The notes under the pieces are model-generated. The model was not told the DNA's origin. It saw nothing but the letters and a program-made list of their open reading frames with translations, and did no database searches. From positions 15,664,867 through 15,728,866 of the forward strand of contig JAZBQD010000018.1 in NCBI GenBank assembly GCA_036583965.1: a stretch of DNA of 64,000 bases, written 5' to 3'. The position numbers were made by a program, and so were the translations under genes. The first letter of the stretch is position 1. Each line of letters starts with the position of its first letter. This document shows positions 26,903 through 39,200 of the stretch, one piece after another. The DNA is from Prunella strophiata. Lineage: Eukaryota; Chordata; Aves; Passeriformes; Prunellidae.

Positions 26903-27889
26903 GGGTAAAACAATAAATTCCTTTCTGTGGTGGCGAACAGCATCTATACCATTTGCCTGATAGGGAGCAGCAAAACATTTATTCTGACATGAGAGATAGA
27001 CCTGACAGTTTTATTACTATGTGATTACAGTTTCTTTAAAGATTTTTCTCCTTCTCCCCTGCCAGACATTTCACTTCATGGTTGAGTGCTTCTCTGCTTG
27101 AGAGAAACTTCTTTCCTCAAGAATGAAGCAATCTTGGCTTGAGCAGCCACTAGGCAAAAAACTCCCTTATTTGTCCCATAAGAGAAAGCAGGCTCATGCC
27201 AAGTTAAGCTATTGACAGCACAAAAAATTAAGTTTGCCTAAACCTAGAGGCTAGATCCATACTGCATGCCTATGGTTTTGATTTCTCTAGTAAGGGCAAG
27301 AGAGAACAAACAGCTATGATAAGACTGAGCTCAGGTAAGAGAAGAGGACAGGTCGCAGGGTTCAGGGGTTCAGGTGCCTTCCTGTGGAACCCACTCTGCA
27401 GTTGTCATACTCCTCACAGAAATGTCCCTTGGTATTTTCCAAAGGCAAAGAAAAAAATAAGATGCATAAATAAATTCAGAGAGTACATTGAGTTTAAGAA
27501 CTCATGAGCACAAGCTGAGAGCATTATTACATGCACGCATGGAAGTTTTGATAAAATCAGGCTTCACAATGGTCATTAAATTTTGATCAACACACAAAAA
27601 AGGAACTGGGCACCACTGAATTTTTACAGGTTTTTACTACAGGGAAAATACTTCCAATAGCTCTGGTCAGTAGGAAATTCAGTTTTTAGTTAGATAAAAC
27701 TATTTTCCGGAGATAAAAAGCCAATAAAGCACCAGAACACGAAGGACCAAGTCTAGCTTTACAGATCTCTTTTGCAAAGGAAATTTACGAACTTCCAGTC
27801 CTGAGAACATATAGATCAAAACAGTGCAATTATTCCCCAAAAGGATAATATTTGACAAGTGGAAAATTTCAAGTATGACCTCTCATTTA

Positions 27890-28752
27890 TATACAAAGCT
27901 CTCCAGTGACAATCTGGACAGATACAGGCAACACTGAGAGAGACTCTGGCCTGTTTAGAGGTCTGGTTGACATGAGTCCCCTGTGAGACATTCCTACAGG
28001 CAAAGGAGTCCAGAAAGGCTGGACATTTGTCAAGGAGGAAATCTTACAGATGCTGAAGCAGGTTGTCCCCATGTGCCAAAAGACAAGCTGGTGTAGAAGA
28101 TCACCAACCTGGGTGAACAGAGAGCTTTAGCAGAGAGTGAAAAAGGAGAATAGTTTATGATCTTTGGAAGAAAGGGCAGGCAACTCAGAAGGACTACAAG
28201 GATGTGGTGAGATTATGCAGAGAGTAGATTAGAAGGCCAAAACTTAACTACAACTTAAACTGGCTACTGCAGTAAAAGACAGTAAAAATGACTGTATAAA
28301 TACATTAGCAACAAAGGAGGGCTAAGGAAAATCTCCACCCTTTTACTGGATGTGGGGTAAAACGTAGTAACAAAGGATGAAGAAAAGACTGATGTACTCA
28401 ATCCCTTCTTTGGAAACAGAACCAGCCAGCATGGATTTATGAAAGGCAGGTCAACTAACTTGATTTCCCTCTATGACAAGGAGAGCCTCTTAATGCATGA
28501 GGTAAGGGCTGTGGATGTTTATCTAAGACATTAATAAAACCTTTCACACAGTTTCCCACAACATTCTCCTGGAGAAACTCGCTGCTCCTGGCTTGGTTAA
28601 AAAGCTGCCTGGATGGCTGGGCACAGAGAATGGTGTAAATGGAGTTAAATCCAGCTGGCAGATGGCTACAAGTGGTGTTTATCTGCTGGAGAGTAGGAAG
28701 ACTCTGAAGAGGGATGTAAACAGGCTGCATCCATGGGACAAGGCCAACTCTG
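27890..28752 (+). mobile_element. CR1 LINE ORF2 fragment with internal deletions
   Basis: Contains the CR1 pre-RT and RT text in order: gtctggttgacatgag, aaggagtccagaaaggctgg, gttgtccccatgtgcc, ctttggaagaaagggcaggc, ggactacaaggatgtggtga, aatacattagcaacaaagga. After 'cttctttgg' near 28412 it jumps to the later RT text (agccagcatggatttatgaa). Near 28680 it jumps again to gagtaggaagactctgaaga. The reading frame is broken by stops and indels, so the copy is dead. Confidence 0.93.
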
Positions 28753-31700
28753 TTTTTTCCAGGAAAACTATATATGGTCAACTATCCCACCTAGGACAAT
28801 TAATTTCCAATGTCAAAGTAAAGGTTGAAGTTGCTGCAGATTTCCTAAAAATTACACATTAAGTGCAATTTTTACAGCATAAAAAAGGTGGTGGACATAG
28901 AAATGGGACCGACAATGCCACCAAAATTGGTTTTTCTCCTGTGCAAATACTCGTCAGCTTTTGTCTAGCAAGAACATTCCAGGGGAATCAGCCTAACTTA
29001 TCTAAGTTATTATCTTGCAGTTTTTTATGGGAAGAAAAAAAATCAGTTTTACATGGAAAATTTTCAGATGTTAATAGCAAGGATTATCTATTTGTTTTGC
29101 AAGGTTTTTTAATGGCTGTACTGCCTGTTGCTTTAACCTCTATATCAATTGTTTGTATTTAATCTATATAGTAAAATTTTTATGAGCACAGCTTTATAAA
29201 GTGCTACTACACTACAAATACCACAATCACACAGAATTAACAGTTCATTTAGCTTTCTGGCATCTGTGTAGAGTACTCTGTTGGTACTTGTTTAAGGGAT
29301 TACATTAAGTAGCAGTGATCCTGTCTCAGGGGGAGACTAGGGTCATGTCTTCTGTCTCATCTACAAAAAATGGGTGCCACCTAAACAATTAGGAAACAAC
29401 AACTGGAAAACTTAGATTCCCTGATTACAAATTACTTCTCCTGCAGTACCATTTGCATGCAGTAGCTATTTCCAGGCTTTACTTTTAGTTCAGCATCTTC
29501 ATTTGCTTCATTCCATGATACTGTTTCCAATTTGAAACTGGGGTTCTTGCATAGTTTCATCTTTATAACTAATCTGAATCACACACTTTTACAGCTCTTG
29601 AATGAGATTTAGCTGTTTATTATTAGACTTATTAGTAACATGTTTTTTGAGGACAAGGTTTAAATTACAAGCTATGTAAGAAAAGGTGCCAGATAATCCC
29701 CAGTTTAAATAACTACAAAATCAAGGCAGAGTTTAGGAGGAGTTGGTTTAGGTCAAGTCAAGTGCCAGTGAATCAGTTCAGTTGTGCAGAATACATGCAC
29801 ATTTCTGCAATTCTGCTTGCACAAGTCAGGGTGAGGGTTTTTTGTGTACAAGTGGTTTCTTCATAATCTCCAACTGGCACAATGTGCATTCCGAACTATT
29901 TCAAGCTGTGGCAAGTTGTTGCCATCAGTTCAACTCCATGAACTGATGTGGACCACAAAAGCAATCTAGGGTAAGGCAACAACCACTCAAGGACCACCAC
30001 AAACAACTCCTCTCTGTGCTAGTTTAATTGACCTATTGTTTCCCCTTGGATATCTCTTTTGACAGTTTGCTACTCCAGGAGGAATTTACCAGGTGCACGA
30101 TTAAAATCACAAGTGTCACAGGATAACAGGCTGGAAGGTGCTATATTCAAAAGATAACCATGGGGAAAAAAGTCCACTTTTCCATCTTTTATCTCAGCAG
30201 TTTGGCTGTAAGAACACTATGGGAGACCACACCAAAGCCAAAGTTGAGCCATAAATCTGCTCCCTCTGTATGCAAAAGTTTCCAGCAGGACTTGCTCCTG
30301 CACCTTACCAGGGTCTGCAGGGAGGCTGACCTTTTTAATTAGAGATATCTTTTAAAAATAGCCAATATTTTTCAAGACTGTGCTGTCTCAAAATAGCACT
30401 TACTTCACTGAGAATAAATAAGACTCTCATAATCTAGATTTTTACACTGTTCTCTGACTACCACCACCAAAGGTATTTTACAACACTCTGTAAATGCACA
30501 GCAAGAACAACTGAGTGTACTTGGGCTTCCTACAGGCTTTTTAAAATTTTACAGACTTAAATATCAAACCATCATTTATCTGCTTTTCCACAAGACAGTG
30601 TGACAAGCTTTCTGCAGACCTGTTGAGGGGGGTGTATCTTGCAGAGTGCCAGACAGTCTGGAATAAAAATGGATTCAGGGTGACTGAAGGCCAGCATTAT
30701 TAACTGCACTCCAGCAGCTGCTCTGTTCCAACCGTATTAATATAAATACCTTAGATTCCATGCTGCTATTTTAATAAGTTATCAAAATATAAATGACCAT
30801 GAAGGCCTTCACGGTCTGCAGGAGAAACTACAGAAGCCTTTACAAAAGCAAGAGGACAAAATACTGTTTATGGAAGAGGAGAAACCAAGCAGCGTTTACT
30901 TACACAGCAGGTGAACAGAAACAAAGCTCCAGGTTTTCTGGCAAACACAAACAAGGAATATTTTGGCCACTGAACTGCTCCCCTGCCTGGAGTTATTGTT
31001 GAAAAGGGACCTTTCTTCCAACTATTAAGAAAAAGTAGTTCATACCAGTCATCTGCTGTCAACACTTTGGAATCTGCTCTTTTTTTGAGAGACAGCTCCA
31101 GAAGCTTTAAGCATTTCTAGATGCACATTTATTTCTGTTGCACATTTGTTTTCTCCAAAGTGAAAACACAGGGCAAACACGTCAAATTAGTCAGCCCAGC
31201 AATACACAAGTAAAAACTTTACTCTGGAGCTGAACCAGAAGTGGCCCCATTCTCTGGCATGCTCACAGCTACAGAGCATAGTGACTCCAGCTGGAGCTGG
31301 GATCATCATGGGAAAACCAGGTACCCATGGTATTAGCACGTGGCAAGAAAAAGAAGGGTGTCTCAAGTTTATAGCAGTTTGTGAAAACTAGCCACACCTT
31401 TTTATCCTCATGGGACAAAACGTAACTGAGCCAAAAGAAAAACAGAAAAGCTTCTGAATTCTAACATCCACTTGAGTCACTGTTTTGAGGATACTTTGAG
31501 GATACAAGCTGCTTTCTGAAGCCAGAACACACAATGAAGGTAATCAATGACATTTCATTACTATTTTTAAAGGGTACAATTTTACAACACCAGTGCTTCT
31601 ACCAATGGCTGTTACTGATCATGCTCCTAACTTTGCCCATGTACCTCAGAAATCTCTACACAGCTTTCTCCCTTGCTATTCTACCTCCTTACCCACTGCT

Positions 31701-31943
31701 TTTACTTTTTCTAGCTCCTTTCTGCCCTTCTACATCCCTTCTGCAACATCAGTGAGCTCCAGTCTGGTCACTGTATAGCTTAACTAAAAGCTGAGTATTG
31801 TTTACTCAGACAGAAATGTTTTCCACATCCACAGTAAAGTGAAGTCAATTAAGGACCTACAGAGCAAGCATGCAGCATGCTTCTGGATGAAAAAGAGTAG
31901 GAATTCATTGAAGAACATAGGAAAAAGCATCCTGTTGGGGTTT
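28753..31943. other. Intronic sequence; no genes recognised
   Basis: About 3.2 kb of AT-rich intron. A 99-codon frame at 28863-29162 follows the CR1 but matches nothing recognised. An 11-bp perfect tandem duplication (tttgaggatac twice) lies at 31484-31505. The stretch 30700-30830 is motif-dense and could be conserved. Confidence 0.6.
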
Positions 31944-32033
31944 CTCAGAGGAGAAGGTTCTGGGGAGACCTTCTAGGAGCACTGCAGTACCTAAAGAGGG
32001 TCTACAAGAGGGATGGAGAAAGACTTCTGAATA
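31944..32033 (+). mobile_element. CR1 LINE 3' UTR-proximal fragment
   Basis: cagaggagaaggttctgggg, gaccttctaggagcactgca, gtacctaaagagggtctaca and agggatggagaaagactt match the CR1 text just downstream of ORF2. Only about 90 bp are recognisable and the 3' tail is missing. Confidence 0.8.
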
Positions 32034-32439
32034 CTTTTCCCACCTGCTGCAGAAAAACCTCCACCAACCTGTCTTAATGCATTAGAAATCTTAATGCACT
32101 CAAAGGCTTTCTCTCACACTTGGAAACATAACAGCCTGGTACATTTTTGGTTTACTCTGAGAAACATCATCTTCCATTTAGAAAATCCAGAGCAACAACT
32201 TTCCCATTAATCTAACAACATAACACGAGGCTGGGCATCCTTTGACTCCCAACAAAACACAGCCTCCCTGGGGCTTTGGACAAAAGGCCCGTCTCCTTGT
32301 GGCTGTGCTACACAAAAGCCACATTTAAGATTTAATGGCTTCTTCACTGGTTTGGTGAAATTCTAATTAAAACACCAGAGCAACACCAGAGCTGCTCCAC
32401 TCAGGAACATTTGCTACATGATGTCTCAGAGTGCCTGAG
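32034..32439. other. Intronic sequence; nothing recognised
   Basis: Ordinary intron between the CR1 fragment and the candidate element at 32440. No open frame or repeat of note. Confidence 0.5.
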
Positions 32440-32715
32440 ATAAGGGAAATCTCAGCTAAAGTAAAGTGACAACATTAATTACACTTTTTCTGTTAAATAC
32501 AGAACGGTTCATTAAAAGCTTTAACAGGTGGCAGGTCTGGCAGCTCTATTGTGTGCAGGCTCTAGACAGATTTATCATGCCTTTCATTTTAAAACATTTA
32601 TGTGAATGCATTTGCTGAGATAAATTATCTTGTTCACAAAAGCATCCTGATCAAGGCTGCTGTTTGAAGTGTTACATCAATCAAATAATGTTGTAAAAAT
32701 GTTAGCATCAATTTT
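32440..32715. promoter_or_regulatory. Candidate conserved non-coding / enhancer element, AT-rich
   Basis: Dense in transcription-factor-like sites: acattaattacac (homeodomain), ggttcattaaaagc, gaatgcatttgctgag (POU-like), gagataaattatc (GATA plus homeodomain) and catcaatcaaataatg (PBX/HOX-like). An E-box-like acaggtggcag is also present. No repeats or open frames. It looks like a classic developmental conserved element, but conservation was not tested. Confidence 0.4.
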
Positions 32716-33191
32716 GACAAACAGCATCTCATATTTATAGCTTTGGTACTCTCTCCATTAGTTTCCCTTCCAATTTTGGTATTTTGTACATTTCAGATCT
32801 ACAACAGTCAAGGAAATACTGAACACAAACTGGGCTGAGTCCTTCAAAATGGCTGGACAGATACCCCAGGGATAGCAAACAGCAGGCACACTGCTGCTGT
32901 CTCATAGCAACCCAAAAAAAAGACATCTAGACACACAGGCAGGTTTTGGGAGTTTCATGAGGCTTGAGAAGAAGGGCTGCTTTCATGGAAAGGCAAGATT
33001 TCAGCCATTCCAAGGCTTTTCATTAAGCAGCTGTCCTCAGAAACATTTGTCTGAAGGGAAAGGAATTACACTGCTATGGTTCCCATTTTTGTTCAGAAAC
33101 GTATTTGTGTAGGCACTCAGATGCCCAAAAGCCAGGGTCTCACATCCTAGACCCCATCCAGCTAGGAGCCTTTCACAAACACTTGGTATTC

Positions 33192-33269
33192 AGCCCAACA
33201 AACATTTAAATATATATATACTACAAAAATAGCCCAACAAACATTTAAATAGATACACACTACAAAAAT
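33192..33269. repeat. 39-bp tandem direct duplication
   Basis: Two adjacent 39-bp units (33192-33230 and 33231-33269), each starting agcccaacaaacatttaaat and ending actacaaaaat. They differ at only three positions, all in the AT/AC core. The duplication looks fairly recent or was homogenised. Confidence 0.95.
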
Positions 33270-36200
33270 CCAGTCCAACTGAGAGTGCCACTGAGCAACA
33301 GCCTAAACTTAAAAGAGAGAAGACTTTCAGATTAAGTTTCTGCCTACATCAGCAGGGGTGTCTGTAAGTGAGACTTAGAGCTATCTGCAGAATGAAGCAA
33401 ATTATCAAAGTTTCTACTGCTATGATCCACTGTCAGAGCACCAATCAGGAAGTGGGATCCCATGGAATACACTTAGCAAAACAAAGCAAGAAAGCTCTCC
33501 AGCCTGAGAGCTCCACTGAATTGCAAGAGGATAAACATGCAGTCACTCAAACACAAACAGCAGCAAGTTCATTTGAAGCCACAGAATCCATCTCTTTGCA
33601 GCAGGGTTTATGTTAAGGAAAAAAGTCTTTTCCACGACTCTGAATTAGAAACCCATGTCTAAACCATCTCCTTTTCTGTCTCCTAAGAAGAGTTTGTATC
33701 AATGATTGCTTCAGATCTCTTTTCTCTTTCCCCTTTAAAGGAGGGAAGATCAACTGATGTAACAATATTCCAACTCTAGGGGATTGAGTAGGTTTTCATT
33801 TTGAAACACAATTCTGTACCATAATTTAACAACCTCCCTTCTAAGGCTTGCATTCCCATTTACACAAAGATTTCAAGTTTTGAGTGCTTAGAAGAACTGA
33901 GGATAAAGAAAATTATTTTCGACTGCAAATGGCTTTATGACCTAAGAAAACCAGAGCAAGTACCAAAGCCTGTAAACACTCCTGTCCAACATTCAGTACA
34001 CAGTCCTTGTCACTGAGTTTCAGGGCCTGTTACCTGATACACACTTCTTTTGTACCACCTATTCCAGACTTCAGGCATTTCTGACCAAGATGAATATCTT
34101 AAATATGAGTGCCAGCCAAACAAATGACAAGTCACCATCAGCCTTGCAGGATTCTCATCCTCTGTTATTAAAGTGAGAAATTTAATAAGTTACATAAGTT
34201 ACAGCATCTATCTAAAGGGTGGGTAAGGACACAGTCTCATGTGATAGACACTGTCAGGATTTTGAGGCTTCTGTCCCTCCTCATTATTAATATGATACAA
34301 GTATCAAGGGAATTGCAGCTCTGTCCTGCTCCCTGCTGTCTTGTGCAATGTCTTTGCTACAAACAGACATTTGAAAGCAAGACAGCAGGTGTCAGAACAA
34401 TAACCACCAAACCCTTTCTTTTTGGCACTTAAACTTTTAAAAACGCTTCTCCCATCCACTATAAACTCCTGAATTTGCTAATCTTAATTTCTTAAGATGA
34501 ACTACCCTCATTCCCAGTGCAGAAAAAGGACTCATTTGATAAACCCAAGCTGTATAAAGGCACTACCATTCACCTGTTGTATTCAAGTTTCTTGTACTAA
34601 CCAGTAGAGCACCATCTCAGTTTCTTCTCTACTGCACTGTGTTCTGTACAACTGTCACAAACATTCAGCTGCAAAATTATTTTTATGTGCCTTGCTGCTG
34701 ATAGAGAATTAAGTGTCTTGCTTCAAAGGAAGTCTGGCAAGATTCCTCTCAACACATTTTTACCTTGTTTGGTCTATTCAAAGAAACTTGGAAGTGGTTC
34801 TTAATGGAGGCTCGTATCAATGACTCCACAGAAACCAGGGTTCAACCCATTAAAAACAAGTGAGCGTTGCCATCACAGAATTGGACTCAGCAGGCAGCAG
34901 GAGCTTCTGTTCCCACATCACTGACTGTCCAAGCTGGAAAGGGAATGAGAGCAGCTCCAGAAAGCCAGAGTCACTTATGGAAATATTTTCAGACTGCCAA
35001 CTGAAGAGTAAAGAGGATTTCAGGAATGCAGTTTGAGGTCATTCAGTTTTTCTCTACTACACAAGCCTGTGGAAGAACTAAGAAAGCCTCTTTCCCTAGC
35101 AACAAGTCATGTTGTACATGCTGCTTATTCAGCTGCAAATACGGCTTTTATCCCAGAGGTAATGGACTTAGAGAAGGCTATTCTTAAGCACTAATACACT
35201 AAAAGAACTCAATTATTTTAATTTCAAGACTAATGAGGCTCTCCTGTGAGCTATTCATTTTGCTACTTCCATGAGCCATGTGCACTTGTACCACATCCAA
35301 ATAAATGAAGGAAGAAAAAAGTCATCATGACTCTGCCCTTTCAATGGACACAGACCTCCTACAGTGCCTGAAACTCCCTTTCAACAGGAAAACAGGAAGA
35401 TCATCAAAAGTCCATCACCCACACAAAGGTCAAGCTGTAGAAAAGACTGATTATCACACAACTGCTTATCGTCCCTAATTGTTTGGAATTTTTACAGTAT
35501 TGAGACTCAGTGTGGGATGGAACCAACTTGAATTCTGGTTTTCTCAGGCCACTCATACTGATCTGATCATGATTAGTCTAATGCACAAGTGCTCCTATCT
35601 GACAAGATCAAGGGATTATGTGAGATTACAAGGAACAGCACCACTGTTACTCATTTGTCACCTGGGGAATGAGTCCTTGTGAGGACACACCCACTGTATC
35701 TTCCTCTGTGGTCACCCAAGACTCACTGCCACAACCCTCCCATCACACCTCTAAAAATTTAAAACACACAAGGGGGTTGGTTGCTAACCCCTAGAGGACA
35801 GAAAGTTATTTCTGGTCTTTGAAAGCAAGGTGGAAGACAGGCTTTATTTTGTGTGGGGAAGAAAACCCTACTATTTTCTCAATATCAGTGCACTTTCTGT
35901 ATTCTATTTCTCCATCTATCAAACAAATTTATTTAAGTCTTGACTAAGTCAGGTACTGATGATATGGCCTGTGCTGCTGCTAAAACTTCTTAATGCTTTA
36001 CTGAAAACATGAAACAAACACAGAAAAAAAAAAATAAAGATCAAATTAAGACACCATGATTCAGTGCTGCACCTCATGCTACTGACATCAAAATAAAACT
36101 TCCATTCCCCAAGTCACTCTAATTTGATTTGTGCCCCTCTAGCTCTGTCTGGCTGTTCCTCATGTAATGCCAGCCCAGCACACAATACACAGTGTGCTTC

Positions 36201-39200
36201 TAGATCCCTCCTCTCTCTTCTGCCATGACAAAATGGCTCTCTGAGACTAATTTGATTTCCTGCTAGCTCAGTCCTGACACCTGAAATCCTTCAGCCACTT
36301 TTTCTTTTCCTCATGGCTGTTTACAACACACAGGTGGCAGCCTGTGAAGGATGCCTGCACAGCACTGGAGAGCAGAGTGATGGCCAGTGGCAGAAATGCA
36401 CCACCATTCCATCTCACCTCAGCTGCTTCACACAGCCTGGAAACCTTTTTCTACCAATTTTGCTTCATGTCATTCCCACTCCCATCAATTTTCCCAGCAA
36501 AATAAACTATAACAAAGTTCTTTGCAAAGTCCTCAGACTCTAAAGCTACTACTACACAGTCAACATTTTCAGAAATGTCCATCTTATCAAGAAATAGTAA
36601 AAAGGAAATTCAAATGTCTGAAAGACTCAAGTCCAAGCCATTGCTGAAGCTCAAGCTCTTCTCTGCTAGCCAGCATGACAGGCAGCTCAGCAGACACTGA
36701 GCATTCACTTGTTCAGTTTTATACAGAATAATTTCCACATGATCATGTGCCTTCTTCAAACCAGGATTTTTTTTCTTTTCATCATTAATGACTTACAGAG
36801 GTATTTTAATTATCTGCTGCAGCATCAAGGCTGAGATGAAAAAGTAGTGAACTGTAGTTTTAGCTTTTCAACTTGTCCAAGAAAGGAGCCTCTTTTTTTC
36901 ATATACTCTGTTTTCCCCTGAACACTGAAAAGCCATCGATCATGCCTTCACAACTTTATCCCAAATTTCATTTGCACATTCAGGTAAGTAACTTTAAATA
37001 AGCAAAAAGCAATTCGACTCCCAATCTGAATGCACAGGTTACTGAGGTAGTCTTTCACAAGCCAGTGTAAACATAGTAAGAAATGAGTATTAGTCTGTGA
37101 GAAAACATCAGCCTCTGGTGTGCAAGTAGAAATGGAAGCAAAATCAAAATTGCCTTATAAAAGACAGCAGTTACCTACTAAAATCTATCTGGCAAAACCA
37201 GCATTCACCCCACAGTCTACAAACAGTGAGTACTTGTCTGAAACCTACAGCATTACCCCAGGTTACCCCACCAGAAGGGATCTGACCCAGACACGTGCCT
37301 GCGCTGCCTCTGCACAGGGCAGGGGGCTCACGAGGAAGAATCCTCCCCTTGTTTCTAACACTTCCTTCCCATCACTTCCCTGTTATCTTAGGAATCCTGC
37401 CATGAGCCTCATCACCACAATCAAGGACATCCCTTCTACTCCACTGAGCTCTGTTTTGTACTGAGGATGATGAATGGTGACAAGTCATCTCTAATTTACT
37501 GGGACTGTTATTCTCTCAATCCAGAACTGTTTAGAGCTGTCACCTGCTCACTCATTTTCTATGTGTTAGTAATATGGGACCAGGGAGACACTTCTGAAAA
37601 ACTCATGCAGGTGCTAGTAAAAATCCTGTGGTTAATGGTTGTATTAAATTATTCCCTTGAATTCAACAGGGGATGATATATTCCCTATAGAAATGTTTGG
37701 AGGTCATGAAACATTTCAGTACATTTTCAAGAAACTTCCAGTATAAAACAACAGTGAAATTTCTGTTCCATCCTTTTAAATGACAGATAACCTTTCCATA
37801 AAGGTTATGAAGAATTTTAAAGTTGGAATAAGCAGCTAAAAAATTTGAATGCTAATCTTTGTTCCTCTCTTTAAGCAGAAACCAGGCCTTAGTTTCACAA
37901 TCTGATAAAATAACACAGCAGCAGCATTTGCCTACATAAAAACAGAGAAAAATCCTGTGATGAGAAGTGCTAATACAAATCTCAGGAAAAGAAGAAGTGA
38001 GCAGGTTCCTGCACCACACATGCTAACACCCCAAAGCCACGTCCCTTTTACTTCAGCATTATATAAAAAGCATTTTTGCACAATTCTCATTATTTTCTGT
38101 ACATGCCAAGATGGGAAAATCTACAGGAACTGAACACCCATCAGTCTCTAATATCACAGCTGCTAATATCTATCAAACCACGCACATGAGAAGAGGCACA
38201 GTTTTAATTTATGACACAGGCTTAGACTAGAAGAGCACATATTTCCACAAATGAGTGGATACATTTGGCAAAGAAAGGGATCTGGCACTGCTCCATTACA
38301 TTCATGTGATTTTTCCCAGCCCATTCACCTCATATGATACTGGCAGAGTCAGTCACTCAGCCACCAGTAAAGTTAGGAGGCAAACCCAGAGCAGATGGGT
38401 CTCACCTGATGCTGAGTGACTGCATTCATCCCAGTATTATTATGCAATTCCTACAGATGTCATCTCTTAGAAAAACACTTCACATAATTGCCCATATGCA
38501 AACACTTGATACATGTATTATTTCACTGTTTCACCAGCTCCCTCCAGGAGACACTGTGTAAGGCCCAATGTAATTTACCAATACACTCCATAGTAAAATA
38601 TAATTTCTAATCTCATAGAAAGTTATAAGAAGTCCTTCATTTCTACTGCCCCACAGCTGACAGTACAGGGCCCTTTACTCACTTATTTCAAGACAGAGCA
38701 GTTAATGTTTCTTTCAAGAAATTAGAAATTACAGTAAGTTTTCTTTTCAGTTAACCCCACACAAAGCCTAAGGTTCCCTCCTGCAGGTAAATGAAGTAAG
38801 CAATGGAGACCAAAGAAACAATCGTCAGACGGGAAAGTGCTCTAGTGAAGAGCTTCAAAACTTCAAATGCAAATTCAGACTCCTTCCACCTGTGCTTATA
38901 TCCAACTTACTGCTCATTTAGAGAGAATACAGAGAGCATCTTGTTCATCTTTAAAATGGTTACAGCTCTCCTCACAGGTGGCTGGCACAGAAATGTCACC
39001 ACCAGCAGCCATCCTATCACACTGTGGAAGAGGGTATTATTATCCCAAAGCACTAACTCACCCCACTTGTTTTCCCCAGCTCTGGAACACTCACCAACCC
39101 ATTAAGAACACACTGAAGTCAACATAAAGATGTCAACAAAGCACATCCAAGCTCTTAACATTCAGATTCATGTGCTCTTAAGCAAGTTTAGAAAGGCCAT

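Larger units (their letters stand above)
22076..27889. other. Intronic sequence with A-rich tracts
   Basis: No gene recognised. A-rich simple sequence lies at 26584-26660 and 26887-26902. The longest open frames, around 24756-25106 and 25370-25856, overlap on opposite strands and show no domain. Confidence 0.6.

Noticed and set aside
30110..30160. Possible CR1 start (cacaggataacaggctggaagg)
   Set aside because: The resemblance is limited to about 20 bases and the following text does not fit the CR1 3' UTR.
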